A stretch of DNA of 64,000 nt from Mytilisepta virgata (Eukaryota; Mollusca; Bivalvia; Mytilida; Mytilidae), in assembly GCA_028015205.1 (NCBI GenBank), contig CM051510.1, positions 31,248,580 to 31,312,579 on the forward strand, read 5' to 3'. Below are positions 46,809-58,329 of this stretch, piece after piece. Position numbers and translations under genes: made by a program. The notes beneath the pieces are model-generated. The model ran no database searches. It saw only the letters and a program-made list of their open reading frames with translations, and was not told where the DNA came from. The stretch's first letter is position 1. Each line of letters starts with the position of its first letter.

Positions 46809-48301
46809 CTGGGGATGAAACAAAGACAAATTGAAATTGAAAACTTGATTAAATTTAAGTTAAGATATAAATTGTTAAGTTAAGATAAAATGTTCCTTAT
46901 AAATAAGCAATAAATACTAGTATATTGATGACAAACTCCTGGCTTTACTTACTTTTGTAAATTTTAAATAATTATCAGGTGTGTTCTTAAATAAACATTA
47001 TTCAAAGTTTTGGAAACAAATTTACACCAAACATATCAGCAATAGTGACTTCATAATATGGACATCTAAAATATGTAGAAGGCAACTGATAATTAATTAA
47101 CAAAAACAAAAAGTTACACTTTTAACTGACATATTAAAGTCATTTATAGATATGCCCAAAAAACACTTGCATATCACAGAGACATGATGTAGGTGATGTT
47201 TGTTTTGTATGCCATTTAAAGTACTTTAGGAAATAGTCAGCCGATTAAAAACCGATTTTAAAATGCTTGAATGATGAATCAAATTTATTATTTATTGTTT
47301 TGTCTTTACACTGAGAACAAGTATTTTATATAGAAGAAATATATAAGTATAAAAACATACTCCGGAGAACAACGAAAAGACCAAAACAATACAGACCCTA
47401 CACTTAAAAACTAAAAACATATGAACAACATGAACCCCACCATAAAAACCGGGGGTAGACTCAGGTGCTTCGGAAGAGTAAGCAGTCTCTGCTTCTTGCA
47501 GGACACCCGTCATACTGCCCATGTCAAATCCGGTATGAGAAGTGGACAACATCAATGGAACAGGTCCATATTCATTTAGGAAACGGTTTTTTCATACCTG
47601 TCAGCCAAGTCATGATGACGTCCATAAAACTTTTATAAGGATGACTGCAACTTACGAGCAACATACCCCTGTTTGAGTAACTTTTCTGTCAGGAGCCGGG
47701 CTCTGCTCAGGAAGTCAATGTATATGTCACAAGCTCTGGAATAACGTATGAGTTGTGAAATATACACTCCATATTGCCGCTCAAAAATGGGAAATTGACG
47801 ATTAGAAAGTCAAAGTTTATGAGAGTTACCCTTCCGAATAACATGGTTATTGTCCAGTTTCTTCTGTGCCTTCTCTCCAGCTGAAATGTATTTTCTCTTC
47901 ACGTTGTCTATAGGCTCCAATGTATCATTTCGGACTGTATGGGAGATATATGTAATGTGGTTTTTCAAATGGTTTGCTGTCGGTGTTTGGTTACCATGTT
48001 CCAGTACTTCATTTTCATCCGTTCTTCCTTTTTCAAGCAACATGTCGTCAATTCTTTTCTCCTGGCCAATGACAGTCTGTTGGAGATTCATGATTTTTTC
48101 ATGTTGCACCCCCACTGTTTGTTGAAGGTCAATAATTAGTGTGTTTTGTACTTTCACAGTGTTTTGTAACAAGTCTATCATTTTTCGGAAACTTTTAAAC
48201 TCTTTTGCAAGTGCAAGTGTATCGATTTTGTCATCTACAAGCTTTCTACCTGCGTTGTGAGGTACTAAGAGAATAATTCCAAATATTGTCAGGAAAAACA
48301 T
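46369..48301 (-). CDS. C1q gene B: secreted coiled-coil + C1q-domain protein
   Basis: Exon 1 (47830-48301): signal peptide MFFLTIFGIILLVPHNAG, a coiled coil with repeated LQQTV heptads (about residues 35-90), then a basic linker ending NNHVIRKG. Donor AAGG|gtaact, phase 1. Exon 2 (46369-46808; acceptor catccccag|AACG): ERLAIPTAG then the C1q head (GIVAFYAQ, HTLIFDVI, GIFSVPQDGVYVFVW, RAKNNDDSSVSGTVVAYV, AYAGDGFVW, GYPSFSGWLLH*). Total about 304 residues. The head is closer to gene C than to gene A. Same orientation and exon plan as its neighbours, so it arose by tandem duplication. A Penelope-like fragment abuts the exon 1 donor. Confidence 0.92.
47360..47816 (-). mobile_element. Penelope-like 3' fragment inserted beside the gene B splice donor
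   Basis: Matches about 26040-26480: the RT C-terminus (SRACDIYIDFLSRARLLTEKLL in a frame without the 4-bp insertion seen at 26.35 kb) plus the tail. Its sense 5' edge is at about 47816, some 13 bp inside the intron from the exon 1 donor at 47829. Strongly 5'-truncated. Confidence 0.8.
47830..48301 (-). CDS. C1q gene B, exon 1 (signal peptide and coiled coil)
   Basis: 472 bp, 157 codons plus one base. A TATA-like ATAAAAG lies about 35 bp upstream of the ATG near 48332, which would imply a very short 5' UTR; uncertain. Confidence 0.88.
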
Positions 48302-48384
48302 TATTAAGTACTCTTGTCGTCCTCAGTGTACTTTTATCTCAACATAAATGATCGAAAGCTAATAGGACGGTCTCTTATCTTTCA

Positions 48385-48505
48385 GAAACCTAACAATGTC
48401 ATTAGATATCTAAGATGCGGTATGTGCGTCATAAATATTTATTTATGCTCTATATTTAGGACGCACATGCCGCGTCTTAGATATCTAATGACATTGTTAC
48501 GTTTC
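48385..48505. repeat. Palindrome with 46-bp arms upstream of C1q gene B
   Basis: Arms 48385-48430 and 48460-48505 are inverted copies with about 41 of 46 matches (caatgtcattagatatctaa / ttagatatctaatgacattg), spacer 29 bp. The near edge is 84 bp upstream of the ATG, in the presumed promoter. Confidence 0.9.
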
Positions 48506-48699
48506 TTCCTATTATTATTGCCTAGCTTTCTTTCTTCATATGAACCATATCCAAGGCCGTTCTCAATAACCATTTGTGAAATGGGTTTTTTGTTTTGCTT
48601 TTAAGAAGAAAATTATTAATATACTGACAGATCAATCGAAAAGACTTTACCCAAAGGGACTATTGCCAATCAACAAGTGGAGGCCTTACGTCCATGTCT

Positions 48700-48930
48700 G
48701 CGGTAGAGTATAAATGATGAGAGATAAATCGACGAAATGTGCTCATATTGTTCTTCAAAATTTATTATGCAGTGTAAACCACCGAGTCGATATCGCTACT
48801 GGCGAACTCCAAGTCTCCGAGGGTATTATTGTCAAAATTGTAGACCTTGAGCACATGTACAACCGACGAGTCTTAAATCGACGAAATGTGCACATATTGT
48901 GCATCAAAGTTGGTACCAAAGAATTTATTA
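48700..48930 (+). repeat. Second hammerhead-like family, 149-bp dimer, degenerate
   Basis: aaatcgacgaaatgtgc occurs at 48726 and 48875, 149 bp apart, with similar flanks. Each copy shows the stem II to GAAA to stem III part of a hammerhead (compare 56621). The CUGAUGA box is altered: AUGAUGA in the first copy and a C-GACGAG form in the second. Likely inactive relics of a small ribozyme-bearing repeat. Confidence 0.5.
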
Positions 48931-50924
48931 ATTTAAACTGGGTTTTAAATTATAATTGGGAGACCAAAAGAAGGTCAGACTGTATTTGTGCTCTTTTATG
49001 TTGATCACAGTCACGTGAATTTCTATCAATAAATTGTATATAATAGTATAGTAGGTGACAGTGTGTTGCTTTTGTCTAACCTGGTGTTTGATGGCGTCAA
49101 ATGATTGATATGCCATTATTGCAATTTCCGTGATATTATTTAGTTACCATAAAATTCTCAAAGTCATGATTAAATTGTTCAAATTTAAGAGAAGGACATG
49201 GGTTCCTAGTAAGATCTCGGAAAAAACAAGGTCAATAGTCAAAGTATACTGTGACCTTTAACATATTTTCGGAATTTCGTCGAAATTAAGGTACCAAACC
49301 CTTAAGCTGATGATGCAAAAAAGTGAAGAATGCCAATGTAAATGAAGTGCAAGGTTTTTCGTTCTCTCGTGGTTCCACTACGACTTTCATAAGAAGAACA
49401 GCTATAAAAGTGTTGTTTAAAAATTTACACTGTTGTACTCTTAATTTGTCGTGATTTACTACAACATCACATTTTAAGACAACTTAAAGATAAAAAAGAT
49501 CGAATCAATCAATCAGTCACTCAAGATGGGTCAAGAAAACTTTAGATTAGACAAACACAGATAAAGTTAAACCTTATATAATTCATTCGTAAAATAATTT
49601 ATGAACTGACCTTGATAGAATGCAAGGCATTACATTTTGTTGAAAATAAAACGATTTTTTTTAATTTCAAAAAATAAAAAGAATTAAAATTATAAGAAAA
49701 AAAAACCCCAAAAAGACACCAAGACAACAAGACAGAAAAGTCAATCTCAGATCAAATTTGTTTCTAGATTTGATATCTCTATGTTGTGAAATATTCAATA
49801 TATTATATATTTAAGATTTTCAGTATCATATCATGAGTATTTAAGTCATGTGAGATTCATAAATTATCGCAATCAACGGGTTCTCCCTCAACTCGCTTCC
49901 CATTCAAAGAGAACAGCGGACAAAAGTCAGATTTGTGCTACGGGTATAGGTATTATAGATTGTAACGCCAAATTAAAATTCAATCTCATTTGCTATATTT
50001 GTTGAATTACTTCACCGGATTTGACTCTCTAGTGGATTTCACCCTATTGCAGTGTGACATGGGTGAGGGATGTCGTATCGATCACGTTTACTCTGTGTTA
50101 GATTACGCGCAGAATCAGTCTTTACCCATTTAATTTCTGAGTCCTATCCAAAGTGTTAACAGGACATCACGTATCTCGTGGAATACTTTTACGGGAATTA
50201 TTTATCAATTAGATTTTTATCCAGATATTGTATTGTGTTTGTATTTGTACTTTTAGACATATCGCTCCCAGAAAGACAAAGGTAGGTAACTCCCCCAGTG
50301 TTTTTACGGGAGCTAACGTTTCAATAGCTGTATATTTTGTGTTGTCCTGCTCTTAATATCATTGGTTTTTATATTATTTTACCACTTATCTTATATATCT
50401 ATAGAATTTGTTTCCTATATGACTGGTGCCGTTAACGCAACAGATCATGCTTCCCGGAGCACTTGAGTTCAAGTTGAAATAGCTGTATTATAGTGCCGCC
50501 CTGGTCTTATTCTCTTATGTTTTGATAAAAATTGCTGTTTTTTTACCACTTGTATTTAATAATTATTCCTGGGTTACTATTTTCGTCATGTCTTCTCTGT
50601 TCTTTTGTCGATATTTGTTTCCACATTTATTAAACAGAATATCAGGCAATTTACGCCATTGGGTTTTTTTTATGAATAAATCAAAATCTAAACCATTAAG
50701 GCTAAAACCAAAACCATCTAAGCATTGAGCTAATCACTATGGAGATATTTCTTATTTTTCACAATATTTGACATTGTTTTAACAGTTAACAAATAATACA
50801 GTACACCAGCAGTATGAAAGAGGACAAATATACCTCATGAGCAAATAAAAAAACACAGCCCATTAGACATACAAATCCGGGAAGAAAAGTATAACGAATA
50901 AACACTGAAAAATAAAAAACAATG
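48931..50924. other. Intergenic between C1q genes B and C
   Basis: No gene recognised. A scrap of the Penelope-tail repeat (cttcccggagcacttgagttc) is at about 50450-50470. Confidence 0.4.
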
Positions 50925-51010
50925 AACAACAAGAACTCTTATAAAAACCAGGAGTGAACTCAGGTGCCCCGGGAGGGTAAGCAATTCCTGTATACGGTAC
51001 CCATTGTGTA
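50925..51010 (-). repeat. Penelope-tail repeat
   Basis: Minus-strand reading matches the 33.55-kb copy (gcttaccctcccggggcacc, then gagttcactcctgg). Confidence 0.65.
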
Positions 51011-51231
51011 CTGTCTTAAATCCACCCAGACCATGGACCGATATACAGTTATTTCCTCAGTACAGTGACATATATTTGTAATTCAAGTAATGGTTCAACA
51101 AACGAAAGTTTTTCATTCATGAATTTTCTATTTTGCTTACAAAAGTTTGATTTTTGAGGTCACGAGGGTACCTGATTAAGTTTACTCAGGAAACGTTGAA
51201 TGTATGCAATAAGATTAGTATCTTAGATAAC

Positions 51232-51237
51232 TTTATT
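51232..51237 (-). terminator. Poly(A) signal of C1q gene C
   Basis: AATAAA on the minus strand about 19 bases after the stop codon of exon 3. Confidence 0.5.
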
Positions 51238-51255
51238 CTGATATTATACATTCAT

Positions 51256-51695
51256 TTAATGCAAGATCCAGCCCGAAAAAGACGGATGACCGTGCTCGTT
51301 ACTAAGCACAAGACCATCTCCTGCGTACGTAGAATGAATACGGACAAACACAACGTCTCCTTGATTGATTTGTGCAACCACGACTCCACTTACGGAACTA
51401 TCATCACCGTTTTTAGCTCTCAGAAACGTTGCACCATACACTGCATTGTTGATCATAAGTTCGGTTGGATGTTCACCAGCTGAAATTCGAATGACCCACA
51501 CAAAAACATATACACCATCTCTTGGAGCTGTAAAAACGCCAGTTGCCTTATTGTAGGCTTGACCTACATTCGTCTTAAGGATGTCAAATATTAGCGTCTG
51601 ATGTACCCCAGGATTGTTCGTAGTAGCAGACATGTACGCATAAAACGCGATGACCCCGTTAGATTCTGCGTCTCCACTTGGAAGCAGTACACGTT
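51256..51695 (-). CDS. C1q gene C, exon 3 (C1q domain)
   Basis: 440 bp, phase-1 acceptor to TAA; same length as gene B exon 2. Confidence 0.92.
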
Positions 51696-54600
51696 CTGTA
51701 AAAAGTAATTAGAAGAATTGATTCGAGTTACAGGGACTGCGAATTTCATCTGTATAATTGTGTAAAATCTATTTGATATAAATACCCTATATTATAAAAA
51801 TCCCAGATCAACAGGTAAAGATGTTTTTTGCAGTTATAAACATCATGATTTGGGAATCCGTTCGTCAGGCCTGATCTGTGGTTAAAAACCAGCTGGGGTA
51901 AAGGGGGAAGGCCTTTGGGGTAAATTCATAATCAGTTTGACATGGGTAAATTACACCATTGGGTTTATAGGAACTGAACCTCGAATTTACCGACCCCAGA
52001 AAATTATAGCCTGAATGAAAAATATGAATGCGGAATGTGACATTGAACAGACATTATATACGCTCACCTATATATAGACAATTTTAACAGTTATTATACA
52101 GGAATTATTCAGGAAGTGAAACAGCATTTCCCCAGTATTTACCCAGTATTCGCTGTCATTCGGAAATAAGGATACACCATTCATATATAATTTTTGTCTG
52201 GTTATTAATTACTTTTTTAGAATTATTTTTTGGTTCTATTGAGCAAACCTGTTCGATCATATGCAAAATTTTTATTACTTGAACAAGATTTCGGTACTCT
52301 TTTGTATCTGGTATAGAATAAATTGATACAAAATGTAATGGATAAAATATGCAAATATCAGCTAAATTCGACACATGAGTTGTGGACAAGGCAAAAAATG
52401 TTGAAAATCCAAAATATTTTAAAGAGCGGATATAAATTCGTCCAATCCACATATGGGGACTCTGGCAACGGATTTTTTTGCGGCGATTCAGTGGTGTTTC
52501 CTTGCAGATTTCTTCAAAAGATTACTGATTTCAACAAACCAAATAATTTATCAGAACACTGTGGTTATACATAAAGACTTTAAACCCATTATGTTGGGTA
52601 CAAATTGTCCCGGAAATCATTAAACACCCCGAGATTATCTAAGAAGAGTTGTCAAAACCAATGGTGATTATATCATATATATATATATCATTGTATTAGC
52701 TAAAGAAAAGGAGTTAAATCACCACTAGATGTTCCCATATCTGTCAAATTTCAACCTTCTATGGGAAAATTTATGTTGATTTTAAAAAAAGTGAGAGGCA
52801 TATCATTTGAAAACAGCATCATGTCAGTTCTTTTCCTCAAAATCTCACCTCACCTTAACTTGCATATAAGAAAGCAATGTGCCTTGGAACTCCAAAGGCC
52901 TGAATTTGTCCATCATTTTTAATGGTCATCTTTGACATTCTGTACACCCACAAAAGTTTGGAATAAATTCATGTGAGTAATTTAAAAATTCTACCAAGAC
53001 CCTAAGCTTTCCATAGATACCAAATTCAATTCAAAATACTAATTAATTTACATAACACTAACAGCGCAAGGAACTATGTTTTTTATATGCATTATTTTTA
53101 GGTACGTTCTAAAAAGGGATTTCCCGTAATAGTGGTATTACAGCAAAATCCTCATATCGTAAAATATCCACACTGAATCTTATAAAAAAGGTACTCCGAG
53201 GCTTATTTTGTTAACATTTCTTATCTACTCTATCTTTGTTCTACATTTTATCTACATGTATTGCGTACATCCACTATACCGCTTCATGCCTAGATATATA
53301 ATTCTAAACGATCAACAAACTTATGACAACCTGATGATTTTGAACTTTCTAATTCATTGAGAAATGTACCAGCGTAGGGCATAACCGTTTACTAGTATTG
53401 TTACTGTCGAGCATTTGACTTGTATGTTCACTTTCATGACAGAACGAAACTAACACAGACTCAGTCTGCTTATATCATCCAGATATTTTACGGTTTTTAT
53501 CACGACTTGATTGACAGATACAAAGTTTCTAACTCGCATATATGAGAAAAGATATTTTAAGTACGATTTTAATTTTTACTGGAATTGCTATGTTTGTGTT
53601 CTCGCGAATCCGCATTTTCTTTGGATGTTGTTTTTTTTTTTGGAATTAGCCAATTGGGTTCGTTATCCTTTTGTTGATATTTACAGTGACGTTGTTTCTT
53701 TGTATTTGTTTCTGTATAAGTCTAGTAAAAACAATCGCAGATATCATAATATATGTCTAAAGAGCTGAAAACAATCATTACCCTTCCTAATGACAGAGTT
53801 TGTCCTTCGTGAAACGTTATCTTTTCTACTACCCGTCGAGTTACTGGATTTGACATTTTCACGGTGGACGTCTTCAGGGTCATTTTTAATTTTCTCATAG
53901 CAGTGCACTTCTAAGGATCTCATTCTCTCCACCAATTCTGCAAATTTAGTATTTTGTTTTCCCAGAGTTATTAAGGTAAGGTTTGCGTTCACAGGGAGAT
54001 AACTCGAATTGGAAAGTTCTGATCACTTGAGCGTTTATTCCGGTGAATTTTAACAACGTCGAAAAAGCGCGCTGCGTACAATTATCGTCTGACAAAATGT
54101 CAACACATCGTAGCAGTGAATCGAATCACATGTTGTATATAACGATTAAAAATCAAAACGTTGCTCTATTCCTTGGAATGCATTCGGGAACTAGATCAAT
54201 GTCAATTTAAGAAAAGTTTTTTTTTGCCAGAAACAGGTGAAAGTCTAGAAAATTGCCGAAGCGTATATCTATGTGTTGAATATTGATCAACGTTGATTTG
54301 GGAGAATATTTTTTAAAACGACAAAGTCTCATGTTTATGGACGACTTCATCATTACCGATGCTTTGAATTATTAGATTTCAGTAACTGATCGTCTTTAAC
54401 AAGGCCAGAAATTATGAGGATACAGTGAATAAATCATTATTACATGTTCATGTAATAGAGTCGCTACTTGCTACGAGATTCAAACAACGAACTCTTTGAG
54501 GTCATAAATCCTGATCTTTCCACGAATTGAAAATCTAACCTTTAACAGTTCAAGAAGAGATTTTGAATAGCTACGTATGTTGTATATAACGATTAAAAAT

Positions 54601-56392
54601 CAAAACGTTGCTCTATTCCTTGGAATGCATTCGGGAACTAGATCAATGTCAATTTAAGAAAAGTTTTTTTTTGCCAGAAACAGGTGAAAGTCTAGAAAAT
54701 TGCCGAAGCGTATATCTATGTGTTGAATATTGATCAACGTTGATTTGGGAGAATATTTTTTAAAACGACAAAGTCTCATGTTTATGGACGACTTCATCAT
54801 TACCGATGCTTTGAATTATTAGATTTCAGTAACTGATCGTCTTTAACAAGGCCAGAAATTATGAGGATACAGTGAATAAATCATTATTACATGTTCATGT
54901 AATAGAGTCGCTACTTGCTACGAGATTCAAACAACGAACTCTTTGAGGTCATAAATCCTGATCTTTCCACGAATTGAAAATCTAACCTTTAACAGTTCAA
55001 GAAGAGATTTTGAATAGCTACGTGTATTTTGACTTCATTAGTTAAATAAAAATGTCCATTGATTTCCTGTTCTTCATCTACTTTACTTTTAGCGCCCATT
55101 CTTATACTGTAGAGCTATGATTTGGTAGGGATATGGTTAGCTGAGGGAAGGGTTCCTTCTCGCAGGTCAGAGCCTATTACATTTATAATTTGATGTTTTT
55201 TTCTTATTTCTATTTAGAATATAAAAAGGGAAAACTATGCAGTATTTTTCATACATAAAAAAAAAAAAAAAAAAAACACACATGCCATGCGTGGGGCATG
55301 TTTTATAGTTGAATATACATTGCACCACGATGCATGCTAAACAGATCCAACACAATATTTGCTTAGTACTTTGTTTTACTATAATCGAATTTAAACTTGA
55401 TCTAAATACTATCAAAACAAGACTTCCATATGAATTTCATCAAAATTCTCAAATTAATATAGGAATGAGAGCGCTTAAAATGAGGACGAACGGACAGACG
55501 GACAGACGCCCGGCATTTCGATGTCCCCGCATTGCGTTCCGGCGGGGGAAATAAATTATGCCCTGAAAACGGCTTTCAGTGATTTAGTTTCTTACAAAAC
55601 GGGGAAAATACTTTATTTATGTGTTTAAGAGGGGTTAATATATCATCCGTTTCCATGGAAACGAGATCGGGGACACATGAATTTTATTATTTTATCATAA
55701 TGGAAATATTTAAATCTATGAGTTCTCAATTTTTCATGAAATCGTGGGACCCGGAAACAGGACATTTTCACCTTTTTGTTGCCATGGCAACGTCTCTATT
55801 TTTTGCAAGGAAATGTTAAAATGTTGTGTTTTCATGATTTTTTCTTACATTTTCATGCAGATTTGATAATAATATGTAGAACATAATCTTTTTTACAATT
55901 TGCATTAAAAACTTTAATAGTTTTAATACTTGCATAAATTATTTCTTGAAAATAGTAAAATAAATACATTGTGATAAAACTACCAAAAATCCAAATTTTG
56001 AGCTGTTTTTACAAAAAAACTGGACGGGCGATTTTCTTAAAAATGCCACTAAATAAGAGAGGTTCCCCCAATGAACAAATAAATATGTCACATTACTACA
56101 ATATTATAATGATAAAAATCCAAGGAGAGCGCAAACCTTACCTTAATAGCCGATCAACACGCAAACTTTGGCTTTCAGTAGTCTTCTTCAAGGTATCCAT
56201 GTCTTCATTTTGTCGTTTGATCTGGCCATTCTGGTTTTTGATAGTTTCCTCCTGCAATTCTACTTTATTTCGTAAGAAATCTATTTCACTGAAGATTTTG
56301 TCGACCTGTTGGTCACTAAATGCCATACAAGCACAATTAAGGCAACAAAAAATCCCAAGAAATAGAAGCCAGATTAATTTGAACGGCGCCAT
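51256..56392 (-). CDS. C1q gene C: secreted coiled-coil + C1q-domain protein (three-exon model)
   Basis: Exon 1 (56142-56392): MAPFKLIWLLFLGIFCC signal peptide and a coiled coil (IFSEIDFLRNKVELQEETIK...) ending VDRLL; donor TTAAG|gtaagg, phase 2. Exon 2 (53782-54002): YLPVNANLTLITLG, FAELVERMRSLEVHCYEK and a Ser/Arg linker ending NSVIRKG, donor phase 1. The acceptor at 54002 (ttcgag|TTATC) has a weak pyrimidine tract but the phase fits. Exon 3 (51256-51695; acceptor ttttacag|AACG): ERVLLPSG and a C1q head (GVIAFYAY, QTLIFDIL, GVFTAPRDGVYVFVW, DSSVSGVVVAQI, YAGDGLVL, PSFSGWILH*). Exons 2 and 3 join as in gene B (VIRKG|E). The link of exon 1 to exon 2 is the least certain step. Confidence 0.8.
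51696..53781. other. Intron 2 of C1q gene C, no feature recognised
   Basis: AT-rich. A minus-strand open reading (52156-52452) has no family features. Confidence 0.4.
53782..54002 (-). CDS. C1q gene C, exon 2 (linker)
   Basis: 221 bp. The terminal VIRKG with a phase-1 donor is the same as in gene B, which strongly supports the 3' boundary. The 5' boundary is inferred from phase. Confidence 0.65.
54131..54577. repeat. 447-bp tandem duplication, copy 1 (intron of C1q gene C)
   Basis: Begins tgttgtatataacgattaaa. Identical by eye to the following 447 bp. Confidence 0.95.
54578..55024. repeat. 447-bp tandem duplication, copy 2
   Basis: Identical to copy 1 until 55022. No coding sequence; lies between exons 1 and 2 of gene C. 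Confidence 0.95.
55025..56141. other. Rest of C1q gene C intron 1
   Basis: Contains poly-A (about 55257-55276) and a GC-rich scrap at 55486-55556 (gaacggacagacggacagac...ggcgggggaaata) that resembles the inverse of the start of the 39.2-kb Helitron-like repeat. Confidence 0.45.
56142..56392 (-). CDS. C1q gene C, exon 1 (signal peptide and coiled coil)
   Basis: 251 bp. Clear hydrophobic signal then heptads. In genes A and B the coil and linker form one exon; here they are split. Confidence 0.7.
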
Positions 56393-56620
56393 GATATTCC
56401 AGTATCTTGTTTATGTAGTGGCCTTCACACTATTATTATCTAAACAGGCCAATATATTGACTTATTGTGAATCTTTATCTATGGAAATCTCAAATTAAGG
56501 CGTATCTCCCTCGTACAATGCTCTGTGCGTAGATGCTTTTTGCTTTTGCTTTTTTCATTTTGGAATTTGCTCTTAAACCTTTTGGATTGTTGTTTTGGTT
56601 GTCAACATTTTTGGCCTTGA

Positions 56621-56666
56621 GCACAACTGATGGGTCGTAAATCGACGAAATGTGCGTATCTTGTGC
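56621..56666 (+). ncRNA. Hammerhead-like ribozyme, second family, A9-to-G change
   Basis: Plus strand: stem I GCACAA (56621-56626), core CUGAUGG (conserved CUGAUGA with its last A changed), stem II GUCG/CGAC with loop UAAAU (56634-56646), GAA, stem III AUG/UAU with loop UGCG (56650-56659), cleavage residue C at 56660, and stem I 3' strand UUGUGC (56661-56666). Stem I extends past a single bulged A by UUGA/UCAA. All three stems form; the single core change would reduce or abolish cleavage. Confidence 0.6.
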
Positions 56667-58329
56667 ATCAAAATTGGTATAAAATAATTTTAATTCTATC
56701 AAAATTATCTTCAATGGATTGATTCCTTCGCGTTGGCCATACTACGAAGGAAATGATACTCAGATTAAATTAATCTCTAAGCTTACAAAGTACAGTTCAC
56801 ACTGATAAAACAGATCCAAACAACAGAAACACCCAATTAAGTTCTTTTAAAATTCTGAATTCAGGTAAATGATTTATTTCTTTACCGTTTCGACGAGAAT
56901 TGGAACCGACAGAAAATATATAGCACATTTCAAATGACTGCGTAGTTCCAGCAACTGCATCTGTGTCATCAGAGCTAAGTAACAACAGTCTGGACTTGCG
57001 ATTACTGCTGCATCTTTCCTTTGTATGAGAGAACCTCTAACATGTTTTTGTTACCAAATCAAAATAATAATTTTAGTGCAACATTCAATAAGAGTGAAAT
57101 ATCGATTTAATTTTTATTTTCGATTAAACTGTCATTTACATTATTGTGTAAAAAAAAGGTAGAAAACGCCCAAATATTATCCCTGTTCATCAGTAAGTAA
57201 ATAGTGTTCATGCATCCAACCAAACGCAAATCCTGACACCTTGTATGGACTGGTATAGTTGTCAACAGTTACTAATTAAGAGTAATTAGATAATAATCCA
57301 TATATTCCTGATATAGATTTAGAGGTCGACTGCCATCGTAAACTTTTGTTAACACTTGGGAGCGCATTAGCTCAGTGTGAAATTATATCCATGCAAGAAT
57401 AAAGTATATTTCAAGTATTCTAAACTGGTCGCGTTAATATCAATGAAGGAAGGTGACTCTAATGACAGATGAACATATTAAGAAACGCAGGCGTAACTCA
57501 TCAAAATCATTACCCTCCATTTCTAACACGAAGACAAAAAAAAAAAAAAAACAGTGTTAGTTACTGTTTCTGACTCTGAATTTCGACCCTCTGTGTCAGT
57601 TGATTCCCAAGTATACACTACAAAAATGAGCCAAGCATTTGATTCCTTGCCAAAAGTTTCACTCGCCGACGAAGGAAATATTACGGGTTCATATTGATAA
57701 AAATGCATTACGGGTATTTGAAGAAGAAGAAAAAAAAAACCAATTGAATAAAATTGAGGTTCTGACTGCCAAAAACACTGAACTCGAATCCAAAGTAAAC
57801 CAGATTTTTTTTTCACTCAAAATTGAAAAAAAAGCTTCGTGATAATTTCAATGATTTGGAGTCAGCGGTATACTAAACAGACAAAACAAGAAGTTGCACG
57901 CGATGTCATGCTAATTAAGGATACCCCTACTCGTCAAAGTCCCATCAAACAGTTCTGACCTGTAGAAGCTGAGAAAAATGCGACATAAATATATGTATAA
58001 ATTTTATATGTAACATTGTATTTTTACAAAGTCAAAGTCCCGTCAAACAGGAAGTTGGGGTCCGGCAGAACTGAAAATAGGAGACAACGTATAACTCATC
58101 ATGTCAAGGCTACTAACCACTTATAAATAATTCTGCGCAGTATAAGCTGAGAAAAAGGTGACAAAAATATTTGTTGACGAACGGACGAACGGACAAGGTG
58201 AATGCAGTATAGCCCCCACTTACTAACGGGTGTATAATTAACATAAAAATAGTTAACAGAAAAAAATGGCAATATTATCTTGGGATTTTTGGTAATCATA
58301 GAAATGAAGTGGTAAATACAAATTGTGAT
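56667..58329. other. Intergenic with a possible element ORF1 scrap
   Basis: 57690-57842 (+) reads a Glu/Lys/Asn-rich coiled-coil-like piece (TAKNTELESKVNQ) that may be a remnant of ORF1 of the LINE at 58.3 kb. A scrap related to the mollusc palindromic repeat is at 58178-58245 (gaacggacgaacggac). A poly-A run is at 57537-57552. No host gene supported. Confidence 0.4.

Noticed and set aside
49306..49330. Plus-strand ctgatgatg near 49308
   Set aside because: No GAAA at the proper distance and no flanking complementarity.
56886..57035. Minus-strand open piece ending SNSRRNG with a phase-1 donor (gtaaag), like a C1q linker exon
   Set aside because: It lies upstream of gene C exon 1 with no C1q head of its own and no signal peptide. 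Could be a relic of a fourth gene, not provable.
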